In this document: one piece after another, positions 33,056 to 41,240 of the stretch | Layout: each line of letters begins with the position of its first letter | Position numbering within the stretch: position 1 is the first letter of the stretch | Assembly (NCBI RefSeq): GCF_000384315.1 | Contig: NZ_ARVW01000001.1 | Location: forward strand, 3,109,746-3,173,745 | Reading direction: 5' to 3' | DNA: 64,000 nucleotides | Source: Amycolatopsis nigrescens CSC17Ta-90 | GTDB taxonomy: Bacteria > Actinomycetota > Actinomycetes > Mycobacteriales > Pseudonocardiaceae | The notes under the pieces: generated by a model | Seen by the model: only the letters and a program-made list of their open reading frames with translations | What the model was told of the DNA's origin: nothing | Databases searched by the model: none | Position numbers and translations under genes: made by a program

Positions 33056-33690
33056 TGCCGAGGCCGCGCGCGGAGGTCGCGCCCGGCGCGGTGCACCTGC
33101 CGGACTGGCTGGACGTCGACGGGCAGCGCGCGCTGGTGGACGCCTGCCGCGGCTGGTCCGGCGGGTTGCGCCAGGTGCGAATGCCCAGCGGCGCGGTGAT
33201 GTCGGTGCGCCAGGTCTGCCTCGGCTGGCACTGGTACCCGTACCGGTACTCGCGGTACGTCGACGACGGCGACGGCTCACCGGTGCTGCCGTTCCCCGGC
33301 TGGCTGGTCGAGCTGGGCCGCCGGGCGGTGGCCGACGCCTACCGCACCCCGGACGTCGAGTACGAGCCGGACATCGCGCTGATCAACTACTACGACTCTG
33401 CCGCGCGGATGGGGCTGCACCAGGACAAGGACGAGCGGTCGCTGGAACCGGTGGTGTCGCTGAGCCTCGGCGACCCGTGCGTGTTCCGGTTCGGCAACAC
33501 CGAGCACCGCGGCCGCCCGTGGACCGACGTGGAGCTGCGTTCCGGCGACCTGTTCGTCTTCGGCGGCCCGTCCAGGCTGGCCTACCACGGCGTGCCGAAG
33601 ACCCTCCCGCGCCAGGACACCCCGGACATCGGCCTGCCCGCCGGACGGCTCAACCTGACGCTCCGTGTTTCGGGCCTTTCGACGTCGTGA
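33043..33690 (+). CDS. alkB: AlkB-type Fe(II)/2-oxoglutarate dioxygenase
   Basis: 215 residues. Iron ligands His126 and Asp128 (GLHQDKDE) and His182 (YHGVPKT), 2-oxoglutarate-binding Arg202 and substrate Arg208 (GRLNLTLR), in near-identical spacing to E. coli AlkB. It oxidatively removes methyl groups from N1-methyladenine and N3-methylcytosine. GTG 33043 has GGAG five bases upstream; ATG 33055, sharing one base with the previous stop, is the alternative. It ends STS* with the TGA inside the following hairpin. Confidence 0.92.
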   Translation: MDALMPRPRAEVAPGAVHLPDWLDVDGQRALVDACRGWSGGLRQVRMPSGAVMSVRQVCLGWHWYPYRYSRYVDDGDGSPVLPFPGWLVELGRRAVADAYRTPDVEYEPDIALINYYDSAARMGLHQDKDERSLEPVVSLSLGDPCVFRFGNTEHRGRPWTDVELRSGDLFVFGGPSRLAYHGVPKTLPRQDTPDIGLPAGRLNLTLRVSGLSTS

Positions 33691-33729
33691 GTGAAAAGTG
33701 TTGCTGGAGCAACACTTTTCACTCACGAC
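33684..33729. terminator. Long perfect inverted repeat (CGTGAGTGAAAA family)
   Basis: 22-bp perfect arms with a 2-base loop (GG at 33706-33707) between convergent genes. The left arm contains the TGA stop of alkB (33688-33690). Homologous to 29313-29356. Confidence 0.75.
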
Positions 33730-33738
33730 CGTGGCGGG

Positions 33739-34437
33739 TCAGCGGGCGTTGTGGAAGATGACGCCGAGCACATGGCGTTGTCCACTGTGGACGGCGCTGA
33801 CCCCGTGCCGCATCGCCACCCGGCGGAAACCGCGGGCACCCGGCACCGGCCGGTGCCGCACCGGGAACACCAGCCCCTGGCCGAGCCCCGGCCTGGCCAC
33901 CATCGCGCGGGACTGCGCCCGCGGCCGCTGCTCCACGAACACGCTCTCCCCACCCGTGAAATCCTCGTCCGGCCGGTTGAGCATGATCGCCACCTGCAAC
34001 GGGAAGGTCAGCTCCCCGTAAACGTCCTGGTGCAGGCAGTTGTACCCGCTCGGCCCGTACCGCAGCAGCAGCGGGGTCGGCCGGTGCTGCCCGGCCGCGG
34101 CGCACTCGGCGACCAGCTCCGCCAGCTTGTCCGGAAACCGCCGCTCGCTGAGCATCGTGGCCCAGCGGTTCGCGATCGCGGCCAACGGCGGATACAGCCG
34201 TTCCCGCAGTTTCGCCACGATCGGCACCAGCGGATCGGCGAAGTAGCGGTAGCTGCCCTCCCCGTAGGCGTGCCGGGCCATCACCACCGTGCTGCGGAAC
34301 ACCTCGTCCGCCTCGAACAGCTCGATGACCTCGGCGCACTCCTGCGCGGAGAGCAACGGCGGGGTCAGCGTGAAGCCGGATCGGTCCAGTTCCCCGCCCA
34401 GTGCGGGCCAGTCGAGCGTGCTCAGCAGATCGTTCAT
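33739..34437 (-). CDS. 2OG-Fe(II) oxygenase (COG3826-like)
   Basis: 232 residues. Iron ligands His and Asp in NCLHQDVYGEL and a distal His in VSAVHSGQRH, followed by Arg. These fit a prolyl-4-hydroxylase-like dioxygenase rather than AlkB. ATG 34437 is chosen over the in-frame start at 34539. It is convergent with alkB across a hairpin and 43 bp downstream of an acyl-CoA ligase gene. The substrate is unknown; closeness to alkB suggests a link with damage repair, but the operon partner is the ligase. Confidence 0.83.
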   Translation of the reverse strand: MNDLLSTLDWPALGGELDRSGFTLTPPLLSAQECAEVIELFEADEVFRSTVVMARHAYGEGSYRYFADPLVPIVAKLRERLYPPLAAIANRWATMLSERRFPDKLAELVAECAAAGQHRPTPLLLRYGPSGYNCLHQDVYGELTFPLQVAIMLNRPDEDFTGGESVFVEQRPRAQSRAMVARPGLGQGLVFPVRHRPVPGARGFRRVAMRHGVSAVHSGQRHVLGVIFHNAR

Positions 34438-34480
34438 ACCCGGGGAACACCGGACGGCGGCCGTCGGTTGCAGGCGCGGC

Positions 34481-36130
34481 TCACTGCCGGGATTCGTAGA
34501 GCGCGTCGACCACGTCCGCGTACCGCTCCCGCACCACACCGCGCCGGATCTTCAGCGTCGGCGTGAGCTCGCCGCTGTCCACGGTGAACTCGCCGGGCAG
34601 GATGGTGAAGTCCCGGATCCGTTCCGGCGGCGCGTAGTTCTCGTTCGCCGCGTCGACCACCCCGGCGACCAGCTCGCGCATCGCCGGATGCGCCGCCACC
34701 GCGCCGGTCACGCCGTGCTCGGCCGCCCAGGCGGCGGCCTCCTCCGGGTCCAGGGTGATCAGCGCGACCGGGTAGGGACGGCGGTCGCCGAGCATCACCG
34801 CCTGCGAGATCCAGCGCGACTGGCGCAGGTCGTTCTCCAGGTTCGCCGGGGTCAGGTTCTTGCCACCGGCGGTGATGATGATGTCCTTCTTCCGCCCGGT
34901 GAGGTACAGGTAGCCGTCCTCGTCCAGCCTGCCGAGATCGCCGGTGTGCAGCCAACCGTCCACAATGGTCTCCGCGGTGGCGGCCGGGTTGTGGTGGTAG
35001 CCGGTGAACACGTTCTCGCCGCGCGCGAGCACCTCACCGTCCTCGGCGATGCCGATCTCCACCCCGGGCAGCGCACGCCCCACGCTGCCGAACCGGACCG
35101 CGCCGGGCACGTTCGCCGAGATCAGCGCGGTGGACTCGGTCATCCCGTACGCCTCGTAGATCGGGACTCCGCAGCCGTGGAAGAACTCCAGGATCTCCGG
35201 CGCGATCGGCGCCGCGCCGGTGAGCGCCTCGCGCACCCGGCCGCCGAGCGCGGACCGCACCAGCTCCCGCGCCTGCTCGGCGTCGATCCCGGCCCCGGCG
35301 GCACGCACCATGCCGTACGCCTTCTCGAACAGCCGGGGCACCGAGGGCAGGTGGGTCGGCCGGACCTCCGCCAGTTCGGTCACCACCTGCCGGATGTCGC
35401 CCCCGAAGTAGACCAGGGTGGCGCCGCGCTCGAAGGCGGTCAGCTGCACCATCCTGGCGAACAGGTGCGCCAGCGGCAGGTACACGTAGATCGTGTCGCC
35501 CTCGCCGAGCGAGGTGACCTGCTCGATCGCGTCCAGCGACGTACGCCAGTTCCGGTGCGACAGCACGCATCCCTTGGGCGGGCCGGTGGTGCCCGAGGTG
35601 TAGACGATGGTGTTCGGCGCGGCCGGATCTACGTCCACTGTGGACACTTCTGGCTCGGCGACGATCAGGTCGTCCAGGGTGCGCACTCCCTCCCGCGCCA
35701 CCGGATCGATCACCACCACGGTGGCGAGCTCCGGCAGCTCGCCCTGAACCTCGGCCACCCGGTCCAGGTGCGCCGCCTGCTCGCAGATCACCATGCTCGC
35801 CCCGGAATCCGCCAGCACCCAGGCGCATTCGGCGGCCGAGTTGGTCGGGTAGACCGGCACGCAAACCGCGCCGGCCGCGGCGATGGCCAGGTCGCAGACC
35901 GTCCACTCGGGACGCGTCTCGGCCAGCAGCGCCACCCGGTCGCCCGGCTCGACGCCGGCCGCGACCAGCCCGCCGGCCACCGCCCGCACCCTGGCCGCCA
36001 GTTCGGCGTAGGACTGCTCCACCCACTGCCCGTCGTGGCGGTACCTGATCGCCGGCCGCCGCCCGTACCGGCGCTCCGCCCAGTCGGCCAGTTCGGCGAT
36101 GGTGGCAGGCCGGGTGTCGCTCGTTGCCAT
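34481..36130 (-). CDS. Long-chain fatty acid-CoA ligase (FadD-type, AMP-binding)
   Basis: 549 residues. AMP-binding motif YTSGTTGPPKG (about 165-175), YGMTES, and GYLYLTGRKKDIIITAGGKN (linker motif with catalytic-hinge Lys region), covering a full adenylate-forming enzyme. It activates fatty acids to acyl-CoA. ATG 36130, with an inverted repeat (36144-36171) just upstream. It is divergent from the secreted lipase gene, so lipid release and activation may be co-ordinated. Confidence 0.9.
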   Translation of the reverse strand: MATSDTRPATIAELADWAERRYGRRPAIRYRHDGQWVEQSYAELAARVRAVAGGLVAAGVEPGDRVALLAETRPEWTVCDLAIAAAGAVCVPVYPTNSAAECAWVLADSGASMVICEQAAHLDRVAEVQGELPELATVVVIDPVAREGVRTLDDLIVAEPEVSTVDVDPAAPNTIVYTSGTTGPPKGCVLSHRNWRTSLDAIEQVTSLGEGDTIYVYLPLAHLFARMVQLTAFERGATLVYFGGDIRQVVTELAEVRPTHLPSVPRLFEKAYGMVRAAGAGIDAEQARELVRSALGGRVREALTGAAPIAPEILEFFHGCGVPIYEAYGMTESTALISANVPGAVRFGSVGRALPGVEIGIAEDGEVLARGENVFTGYHHNPAATAETIVDGWLHTGDLGRLDEDGYLYLTGRKKDIIITAGGKNLTPANLENDLRQSRWISQAVMLGDRRPYPVALITLDPEEAAAWAAEHGVTGAVAAHPAMRELVAGVVDAANENYAPPERIRDFTILPGEFTVDSGELTPTLKIRRGVVRERYADVVDALYESRQ

Positions 36131-36143
36131 TTCTCATCTCCTC

Positions 36144-36171
36144 GACAAGATATTTGGTCAGTCATCTTGTC
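36144..36171. promoter_or_regulatory. Inverted repeat upstream of fadD-type gene
   Basis: GACAAGAT (36144-36151) and ATCTTGTC (36164-36171) form perfect 8-bp arms around 12 bases, within 15-45 bp of the ligase start and in the divergent gap with the lipase gene. It resembles a TetR-type operator; the regulator is not identified. Confidence 0.55.
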
Positions 36172-36227
36172 AGAATCAGAACGGCCGGGCTACTGTGCGG
36201 TAGGTCACGCACAGAAAGGCGGCAAAG

Positions 36228-37220
36228 ATGCCCCTGACGCCTCCCGGACTTCGCAGAATCGCGACCTTGCTACTGGCCGGAGCCGCGGCCTTTGGCCTGG
36301 CGACCGCCCCGGCCACCGCCGCCGAAGGCCCGCCGCTGGAGACACCGAAATCCCAGCTCGAAGCCGCCCTGCACTGCGATGCGGCGATTGACAACGCGAC
36401 CACGAACCCGGTGCTCTTCGTACCGGGCACCACCGCCGAGGGCGGCGAGAACTTCGCCTGGAACTACGTGACCGTGCTACGCGAAAAGGGTGTACCGGCC
36501 TGCTGGGTGAACTATCCCTATCGCGGCTGGCGCGATATGCAGACCTCATCGGAATACATCGTGCACGCGATCCGCACTATGGCCGAACGCAGCGGGCACA
36601 AGGTGTCCACCATCGGGCACAGCCAGGGCGGTCTGCACCCGGCGTGGGTGGCGCGGTTCTGGCCGGACATCGCAGGCAAGCTGGATGACGCGATCAGCCT
36701 CGGCACCCCGTTCCAGGGCTCGGTGGTGGCCAGCCTGTACTGCGGCGCGCTGAACGTGTTCCCCACCGGCTGCCAGGAGTCGTTCTGGCAGTTCACCCAG
36801 GGCTCGAAGTGGTCGCGGGCGCTGAACGCGGCACCGATGCCGGACGAGGTCTCGTTCACTTCGATCTACACCCCGACCGACGAGGCCGCCGCCCCTGGCA
36901 AGGAAGCCAGCGCGCTGGCCGGCGCCGCGCACATCGGCACCAACGACGTCTGTCCCGGCCGGGTCGGCGAGCACCTTTCGCTGGTGGTGGACGCCGTCGT
37001 GTTCGCACTGGCCGAAGACGCGCTCACGCACGACGGCCCGGCCGACCCGGCGCGAATCGACAAGTCGGTGTGCGGCCAGGTATTCATGCCGCTGGACTGG
37101 CCCGGTTTCGCCAAGGCACTGCCGGACCTGCTCGCTCTCCCCATCAAGGCCTGGCTGCAAAGCCCCCCGTGGACCTGGGTCCGCGAAGAGCCACCCCTTC
37201 GCTCCTACGCCCACTCCTGA
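36228..37220 (+). CDS. Secreted triacylglycerol lipase/esterase
   Basis: 330 residues. A cleavable signal peptide (to about ATA-A at 32) precedes an alpha/beta hydrolase. The nucleophile motif is GHSQGG (about 126-131); an acidic residue in YTPTDEA and the His in GEHLSLV are likely triad members. Several Cys could form disulfides. The fold resembles fungal/actinomycete CalB-type lipases. It acts outside the cell, releasing fatty acids that the divergent ligase could activate. A long hairpin follows. Confidence 0.88.
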   Translation: MPLTPPGLRRIATLLLAGAAAFGLATAPATAAEGPPLETPKSQLEAALHCDAAIDNATTNPVLFVPGTTAEGGENFAWNYVTVLREKGVPACWVNYPYRGWRDMQTSSEYIVHAIRTMAERSGHKVSTIGHSQGGLHPAWVARFWPDIAGKLDDAISLGTPFQGSVVASLYCGALNVFPTGCQESFWQFTQGSKWSRALNAAPMPDEVSFTSIYTPTDEAAAPGKEASALAGAAHIGTNDVCPGRVGEHLSLVVDAVVFALAEDALTHDGPADPARIDKSVCGQVFMPLDWPGFAKALPDLLALPIKAWLQSPPWTWVREEPPLRSYAHS

Positions 37221-37226
37221 TTGTCC

Positions 37227-37273
37227 GTGAAGGCCACCTTGCCTACGTTGAAGGTAGGCAAGGTGGCCTTCAC
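37227..37273. terminator. Long inverted repeat (GAAGGCCACCTTGCCTAC family)
   Basis: Perfect 20-bp arms (37227-37246 and 37254-37273) with a 7-base loop, between convergent genes. Related to 12767-12823. Confidence 0.7.
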
Positions 37274-37309
37274 GACATGTAGCAGCGTGAGTAGCAGGCG
37301 TTCGGGTGG

Positions 37310-37822
37310 TCAGCAGAGCAGCCATTCCGGCCAGAGGGTGCACGGCGGTTCGGTGGTCGTGCTCGGCGGCGGGGTGCTGGGCGGCGGCGTGGTCCGGGGC
37401 GGCGTGGACGGCGGCCGCGCGCTGGTCACCGGCGGCGGGTCGCTCCGCCCGGACGGGGTGCCGGCGGATACCGAGGTGGTGGGCGCGGTGGTTTCGGACT
37501 CCGACTCCGCGGGGGTGCTGGTCGGGGTGGCCGAGGTGCCGCCGCCGACCCCGGTGTCCCCTGGCGCGCCGGGAACCTCGGTGGCGTCCGGGTTGGTCCC
37601 GCCTCGCGGCAGGTGCACCACGCCGGTGTCCTCGGTCTCCCGCACCGCCCGGTAGTCGTCGCCGGACTCACCGGGCAACGCCAGCAACGCGGCCAGTCCA
37701 CAACCGAGCACTACCGCCGCCATCACGGCCATGACCCGCATCCTGGACCGCGGCGCGGGTGGTACGTGCTCGTCCCAGCCTTCCCGTTCGAGCAGGTGGG
37801 CCACCGAAACCTCGTCGTTCAC
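37310..37822 (-). CDS. Single-pass membrane protein with Pro/Ser/Thr-rich tail
   Basis: 170 residues. A short cytoplasmic N-terminus ([19 protein letters not shown]) is followed by one transmembrane segment (about 32-50) and then a long exposed Pro/Ser/Thr-rich region, ending in [11 protein letters not shown] with two Cys. GTG 37822 has AAAGGG six bases upstream and is preferred over 37918. Function unknown; it may be a cell-wall-spanning anchored protein. Confidence 0.72.
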   Translation of the reverse strand: MNDEVSVAHLLEREGWDEHVPPAPRSRMRVMAVMAAVVLGCGLAALLALPGESGDDYRAVRETEDTGVVHLPRGGTNPDATEVPGAPGDTGVGGGTSATPTSTPAESESETTAPTTSVSAGTPSGRSDPPPVTSARPPSTPPRTTPPPSTPPPSTTTEPPCTLWPEWLLC

Positions 37823-37969
37823 CGGTAACCCTTTCGAACGCGGACCATCGCGGATCGCTCTTTTTACCGCATGCCGGGAGATTCCGGGTCCGGATTGCGA
37901 AATAACACCGGACCGCAAGGAATTTCACTGCCGGGAAAGGTACCACCGCGACGGTCCGCGTTCGTCCGG

Positions 37970-38653
37970 TTACTCGGCAGCGGTCAGCTCGATCAGTCCC
38001 CTGGGGTCCCATGGGAAAGGCCCGGTTGGGAAAGTGAACCGCAGCAGCCGATGTGGCGGCTCGACGTCGAAATGCAGGGTGAACGGCGGCAGCAGCCCGC
38101 CGATCACCCGGTCGAGCAACCCGTTGATCTGCGCGAAACTCGGCCGGGCGCGCACCCGCCACGCCTCCATCGAGCCGATCGGCAGCCGGACCCGCTCCCG
38201 CCGCTCCACCTTGAGGTCCACCTGCCAGAACACCGAGAACGCCAGCCACAGGTTCACCTGGCGCCGCGCGCCACGGCTGAAGTCCAGTCCCCGCAACGCG
38301 ATCGACGCGCCGAGCAGCGGGGTGACGTCGGCGGGGAAGGACTTCACCGCGCCGCCGAACTGCAAGTGCTTGGTGTCGCGGAAATACGCCTCCTCCCTGG
38401 TCACCAGCTCGCCATCGTGGCGGGACTCCGCGCGGTAACTCTCCGCGAGCACCATCCCGTTCTTCCTGGCGAAAGCCTGCTCGACCACCAGTTCCAGCTC
38501 ACCCAGCCGCGCCTCGATCAGCTGCCGGTAGCGGGTGTCGCCTTCCAGTTCGACGGAGACCACCACGTCGTAGTTCTCGTCGGCACCGAGCGAAGCGCGG
38601 TAGGCGGCCTTCTCCCCGGCCGGGATCATCGGGTCGCGAAAGGGCTGGTTCAT
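37970..38653 (-). CDS. Conserved hypothetical protein, beta-rich
   Basis: 227 residues with alternating strands (YDVVVSVELEGD, HDGELVTREEAYF, RLLRFTFPTGPF) and few motifs. No signal peptide. It begins 9 bp after the FadD2-like gene on the same strand, with AGGA upstream of its ATG, so it is probably co-transcribed. A lipid-related role is suggested only by its neighbour. I do not recognise a named family. Confidence 0.7.
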   Translation of the reverse strand: MNQPFRDPMIPAGEKAAYRASLGADENYDVVVSVELEGDTRYRQLIEARLGELELVVEQAFARKNGMVLAESYRAESRHDGELVTREEAYFRDTKHLQFGGAVKSFPADVTPLLGASIALRGLDFSRGARRQVNLWLAFSVFWQVDLKVERRERVRLPIGSMEAWRVRARPSFAQINGLLDRVIGGLLPPFTLHFDVEPPHRLLRFTFPTGPFPWDPRGLIELTAAE

Positions 38654-38662
38654 GCGCGTGTC

Positions 38663-40261
38663 CTATTCGGTCTCGGATTCGAGCAGCACGCGCTTGAGCA
38701 CCTTGCCGGTCGCGTTGCGGGGAAGTTCGGCCAGAAAACGGATCTCGCGCGGGGTCTTGTACCCGGCCAGGTTCTGCTTCACGTATTCCTTCAGCTCATC
38801 TTCGGTGGCCTCTCCGGAGAGCACCACGAAAGCGCGCAGCCGCTGGCCGAACTCCTCGTCAGGCACCCCTGCGGCGGCCGCCTCGCCGACTGACGGGTGG
38901 CGCGCCAGCAGATCCTCCACCTCGGCCGGGAACACGTTCTCGCCACCGGAGACGATCATCTCGTCGTCTCGGCCACGGACGAACAGCCGCCCCGACTCGT
39001 CGAACCGGCCGACGTCGCCGGTGCTCATCAGCCCGCGCACGACTTCCTTGCCACCGCCGCCGGTGTAGCCGTCGAACAGGCCGCCGTTGGCCACGAAGAT
39101 GCGGCCGGTCTCGCCGTCCGGCACCGGCTCGCCGTGTTCGTCGAGCAGCCGGACCTCGGTGCCGCGCGCCGGGTGGCCCGCGGTGCCCGGCGCGGCGCGC
39201 AGGTCCGCCGGGGTGGCCACCGAGACCAGCGCGACCTCGGTGGAGCCGTAGATGTTGTAGAGGTTGTCACCGAAAGCGTCCATCCACTCCGCGGCCAGGT
39301 CCCCGGTTAGCGCCGAACCCGCGGCGGCCACCGCGCGCAGAGCCGACAGGTCGTGACCAGTTTTGGTCTCCCCTGGCAGGTCCAGGATGCGCCGCAGCAT
39401 CACCGGCACCGGCACGAAGGTCGCGCACCGCTTGGCCTCGATTTCCGCCAGCGCCCGCGCTGGGTCGAACCGGCGGTGCAGCACCTGCGTGGTGCCCAGG
39501 TGCAGGCCGAGCAGCAGGAAGCTCAACCCCCAGGTGTGGAACAACGGCGCGGCCAGCAGCTGGGCCCGGCGGCGGGGCAGCGGGATCCGGTCGACCAGGC
39601 CGGCAACCGGGTCCAGCGACCGCGGATCGGGCCTTGCCACGCCCTTCGGGCTACCGGTGGTGCCCGAGGTCAGGATGATCACCTGCCCGGTCCGCGCCGG
39701 TTTCGCCGGCTCGGCGGGGTCCCCCGCCTCGATCAGCCCGTCCAGGGTCGGGGCCGAAACGGGGTTCTCGTGCCAGGCCAGATAACGCCGCTGGGCCGGT
39801 ACGTCCGCGAACTCCTCGTCGCAGATCACCGCCGTCGCCCGCTCACGGTCCAAAGTAGACGCTAGCTGCGGTGCGGCGAAGGCGGTGTTCATCAGCAGCA
39901 CGTCCGCGCCCAGCTTGGCCCCGGCCAGCAGCCCGTCCACGAAACCGCGGTGGTTGCGGCAGATCAGCGCGATCCGGTCGCCGGGCCCGAGGCCGTCCGC
40001 GGCCAACGCGCGGGCCAGCGCGTTCGACCGCCGGTGCAGCTCGGTGAAGGAGAGTGCACCCCGTTCGTCGACCAGCGCGGTCCGGTGGCCGTGCTCGATC
40101 GCGGCCATCGCGGCCAGTGTCGCCGGGCCGCGTCCCCAGCGCAGCGCCGCACCGCCGAGCCTGACCGCGGTGTCCGGGCGGATCGGCCGCAGGAAACCGG
40201 TGCGCACCAGGACGCCGACGTTGCCCAGCTCGTGTGCCAGCCACTTCGCGGGGTTCACCAC
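38663..40261 (-). CDS. Acyl-CoA synthetase (FadD2-like, AMP-binding)
   Basis: 532 residues. An N-terminal helical segment (MVNPAKWLAHELGNVGVLVRTG, partial) precedes the adenylation domain. AMP motif ILTSGTTGSPKG, YGSTE, and GRDDEMIVSGGENVFP. A catalytic Lys lies in ATGKVLKR near the end. The N-terminal segment and overall length recall mycobacterial FadD2. It activates fatty acids or related acids. It is divergent from a TetR gene, with the GATACC-N3-GGTATC operator between. Confidence 0.88.
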   Translation of the reverse strand: MVNPAKWLAHELGNVGVLVRTGFLRPIRPDTAVRLGGAALRWGRGPATLAAMAAIEHGHRTALVDERGALSFTELHRRSNALARALAADGLGPGDRIALICRNHRGFVDGLLAGAKLGADVLLMNTAFAAPQLASTLDRERATAVICDEEFADVPAQRRYLAWHENPVSAPTLDGLIEAGDPAEPAKPARTGQVIILTSGTTGSPKGVARPDPRSLDPVAGLVDRIPLPRRRAQLLAAPLFHTWGLSFLLLGLHLGTTQVLHRRFDPARALAEIEAKRCATFVPVPVMLRRILDLPGETKTGHDLSALRAVAAAGSALTGDLAAEWMDAFGDNLYNIYGSTEVALVSVATPADLRAAPGTAGHPARGTEVRLLDEHGEPVPDGETGRIFVANGGLFDGYTGGGGKEVVRGLMSTGDVGRFDESGRLFVRGRDDEMIVSGGENVFPAEVEDLLARHPSVGEAAAAGVPDEEFGQRLRAFVVLSGEATEDELKEYVKQNLAGYKTPREIRFLAELPRNATGKVLKRVLLESETE

Positions 40262-40276
40262 ACCTCCAAACTACGG

Positions 40277-40291
40277 GATACCGGCGGTATC
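40277..40291. promoter_or_regulatory. Operator palindrome GATACC-N3-GGTATC (copy 1)
   Basis: GATACCGGCGGTATC is a perfect 6-bp-arm palindrome in the 47-bp gap between the fadD2-like gene and the divergent TetR gene; an extra GATACC half-site follows at 40293. The same site lies at 49176-49190. Confidence 0.7.
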
Positions 40292-40308
40292 CGATACCTG
40301 GCATTACG

Positions 40309-41013
40309 ATGGTCGTCGTGGATGAGCGCAGCACCGGCCGTGACGGCCGCTCCGAACGGTGGAGCCAGCATCGGGCGCAGCGCCGCGAGGAGTTCCTGGA
40401 CGCCACCTTCCGCGCGCTCGCCGAACGCGGGCCGGATGTCACCATGGCGGATATCGCGGCCGAGGCCGGGGTGGCGAAACCCAGGCTGTACCGGTACTTC
40501 GGGGACAAGGGCGACCTGTTCGACGCGGTCGCCGAGCGGACCCTGCGCAACCTCTGGCAGCGGCTGCTGCCCACGCTCGAGGTGCGCGACCAGCCGCGCC
40601 GGGTGGTGCGTACCGCGCTGGACGCCTACGTCGGCCTGGTCGCGGAGAATCCCAACGTGGTGCGCTTCCTGATCGGCAGCCGGTTCGTCGAGCGGTCCTG
40701 GGAGAGCGATCCGGTGCTGGACAACGGCCGCAAGGTGGCCGGGGTGCTGGCCGCGATGATCGCTCGCAACCTGAAGGCTTTCGGGGCGCCGGCCGGTGGC
40801 GCCGAGCCGTGGGCGAACGCCGTGGTCGGCGCGGTCGCCGCCGCCACCGAGTGGTGGCTGGAGACCAAAACCATGACCAGGGACCAGCTCGTGGACTATC
40901 TCGGCGTTTTCGTCTGGGGCGCGCTGGACGCGGCGCTGCGCTCGGAAGGCATCGCACTGGACCCGGCCGAGCCCGTTTCGCTCAACGACCTGGTGCGCAA
41001 GTCCGAGCCCTAG
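40309..41013 (+). CDS. TetR-family regulator of lipid genes
   Basis: 234 residues. The helix-turn-helix (about 20-70) includes VTMADIAAEAGVAKPRLYRYFGDK, here split; the rest is the helical ligand domain. ATG 40309 (or GTG 40318) places the start 18 bp after the GATACC-N3-GGTATC palindrome. It is the natural binder of that site, controlling itself, the divergent fadD2-like gene and probably the AurF operon at 49147. The ligand is likely an acyl-CoA or lipid, by inference from its neighbours. Confidence 0.85.
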   Translation: MVVVDERSTGRDGRSERWSQHRAQRREEFLDATFRALAERGPDVTMADIAAEAGVAKPRLYRYFGDKGDLFDAVAERTLRNLWQRLLPTLEVRDQPRRVVRTALDAYVGLVAENPNVVRFLIGSRFVERSWESDPVLDNGRKVAGVLAAMIARNLKAFGAPAGGAEPWANAVVGAVAAATEWWLETKTMTRDQLVDYLGVFVWGALDAALRSEGIALDPAEPVSLNDLVRKSEP

Positions 41014-41080
41014 TCCGCGGCGGCCCGCATTATCCTCTTTTCGCACGCTCGCGCGGGCTGTGTCGGCGTCGGCGGCCGAG

Positions 41081-41184
41081 TTGTCCACACCGGCCGGAAC
41101 CATCCACAGATTCGCCGCGACCCCCGCCCGCGGCTCGTCCGGGCGATAGGCTGGAGCGGGGCCGCCCCCCGGGAAGGGTGGGGG
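41081..41184. repeat. Flanking repeat element, copy A (DnaA-box-like plus GC core)
   Basis: TTGTCCACA at 41081-41089 matches the actinobacterial DnaA-box consensus. 66 bases on is the core TAGGCTGGAGCGGGGCCGCC followed by CCCCGGGAAGGGTGGGGG. Copy B at 45907-46011 has the same layout, spacing (67) and orientation. The two copies flank the TetR-SDR-FMO-FMO block. No protein is encoded by it here. Confidence 0.65.
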
Positions 41185-41232
41185 TTTGCGGTGGGGTGGG
41201 TTTTGGTTGGGGTGGTGGGGTTTCGGGGCCGG
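41176..41232 (+). repeat. G-run-rich tract with G-quadruplex potential
   Basis: Immediately after the copy A core, seven or more runs of three to five G separated by short T/G spacers (GGGTGGGGG, GTGGGGTGGG, GGGGTGGTGGGG). It lies just downstream of the minus-strand TetR gene end at 41241. Confidence 0.55.
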
Positions 41233-41240
41233 CGCCGGGG

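Noticed and set aside
41081..41089. DnaA-like box as a replication origin
   Set aside because: Only one or two boxes per element, no dnaA/dnaN genes nearby, and the same unit recurs at 45907; better seen as a repeat.
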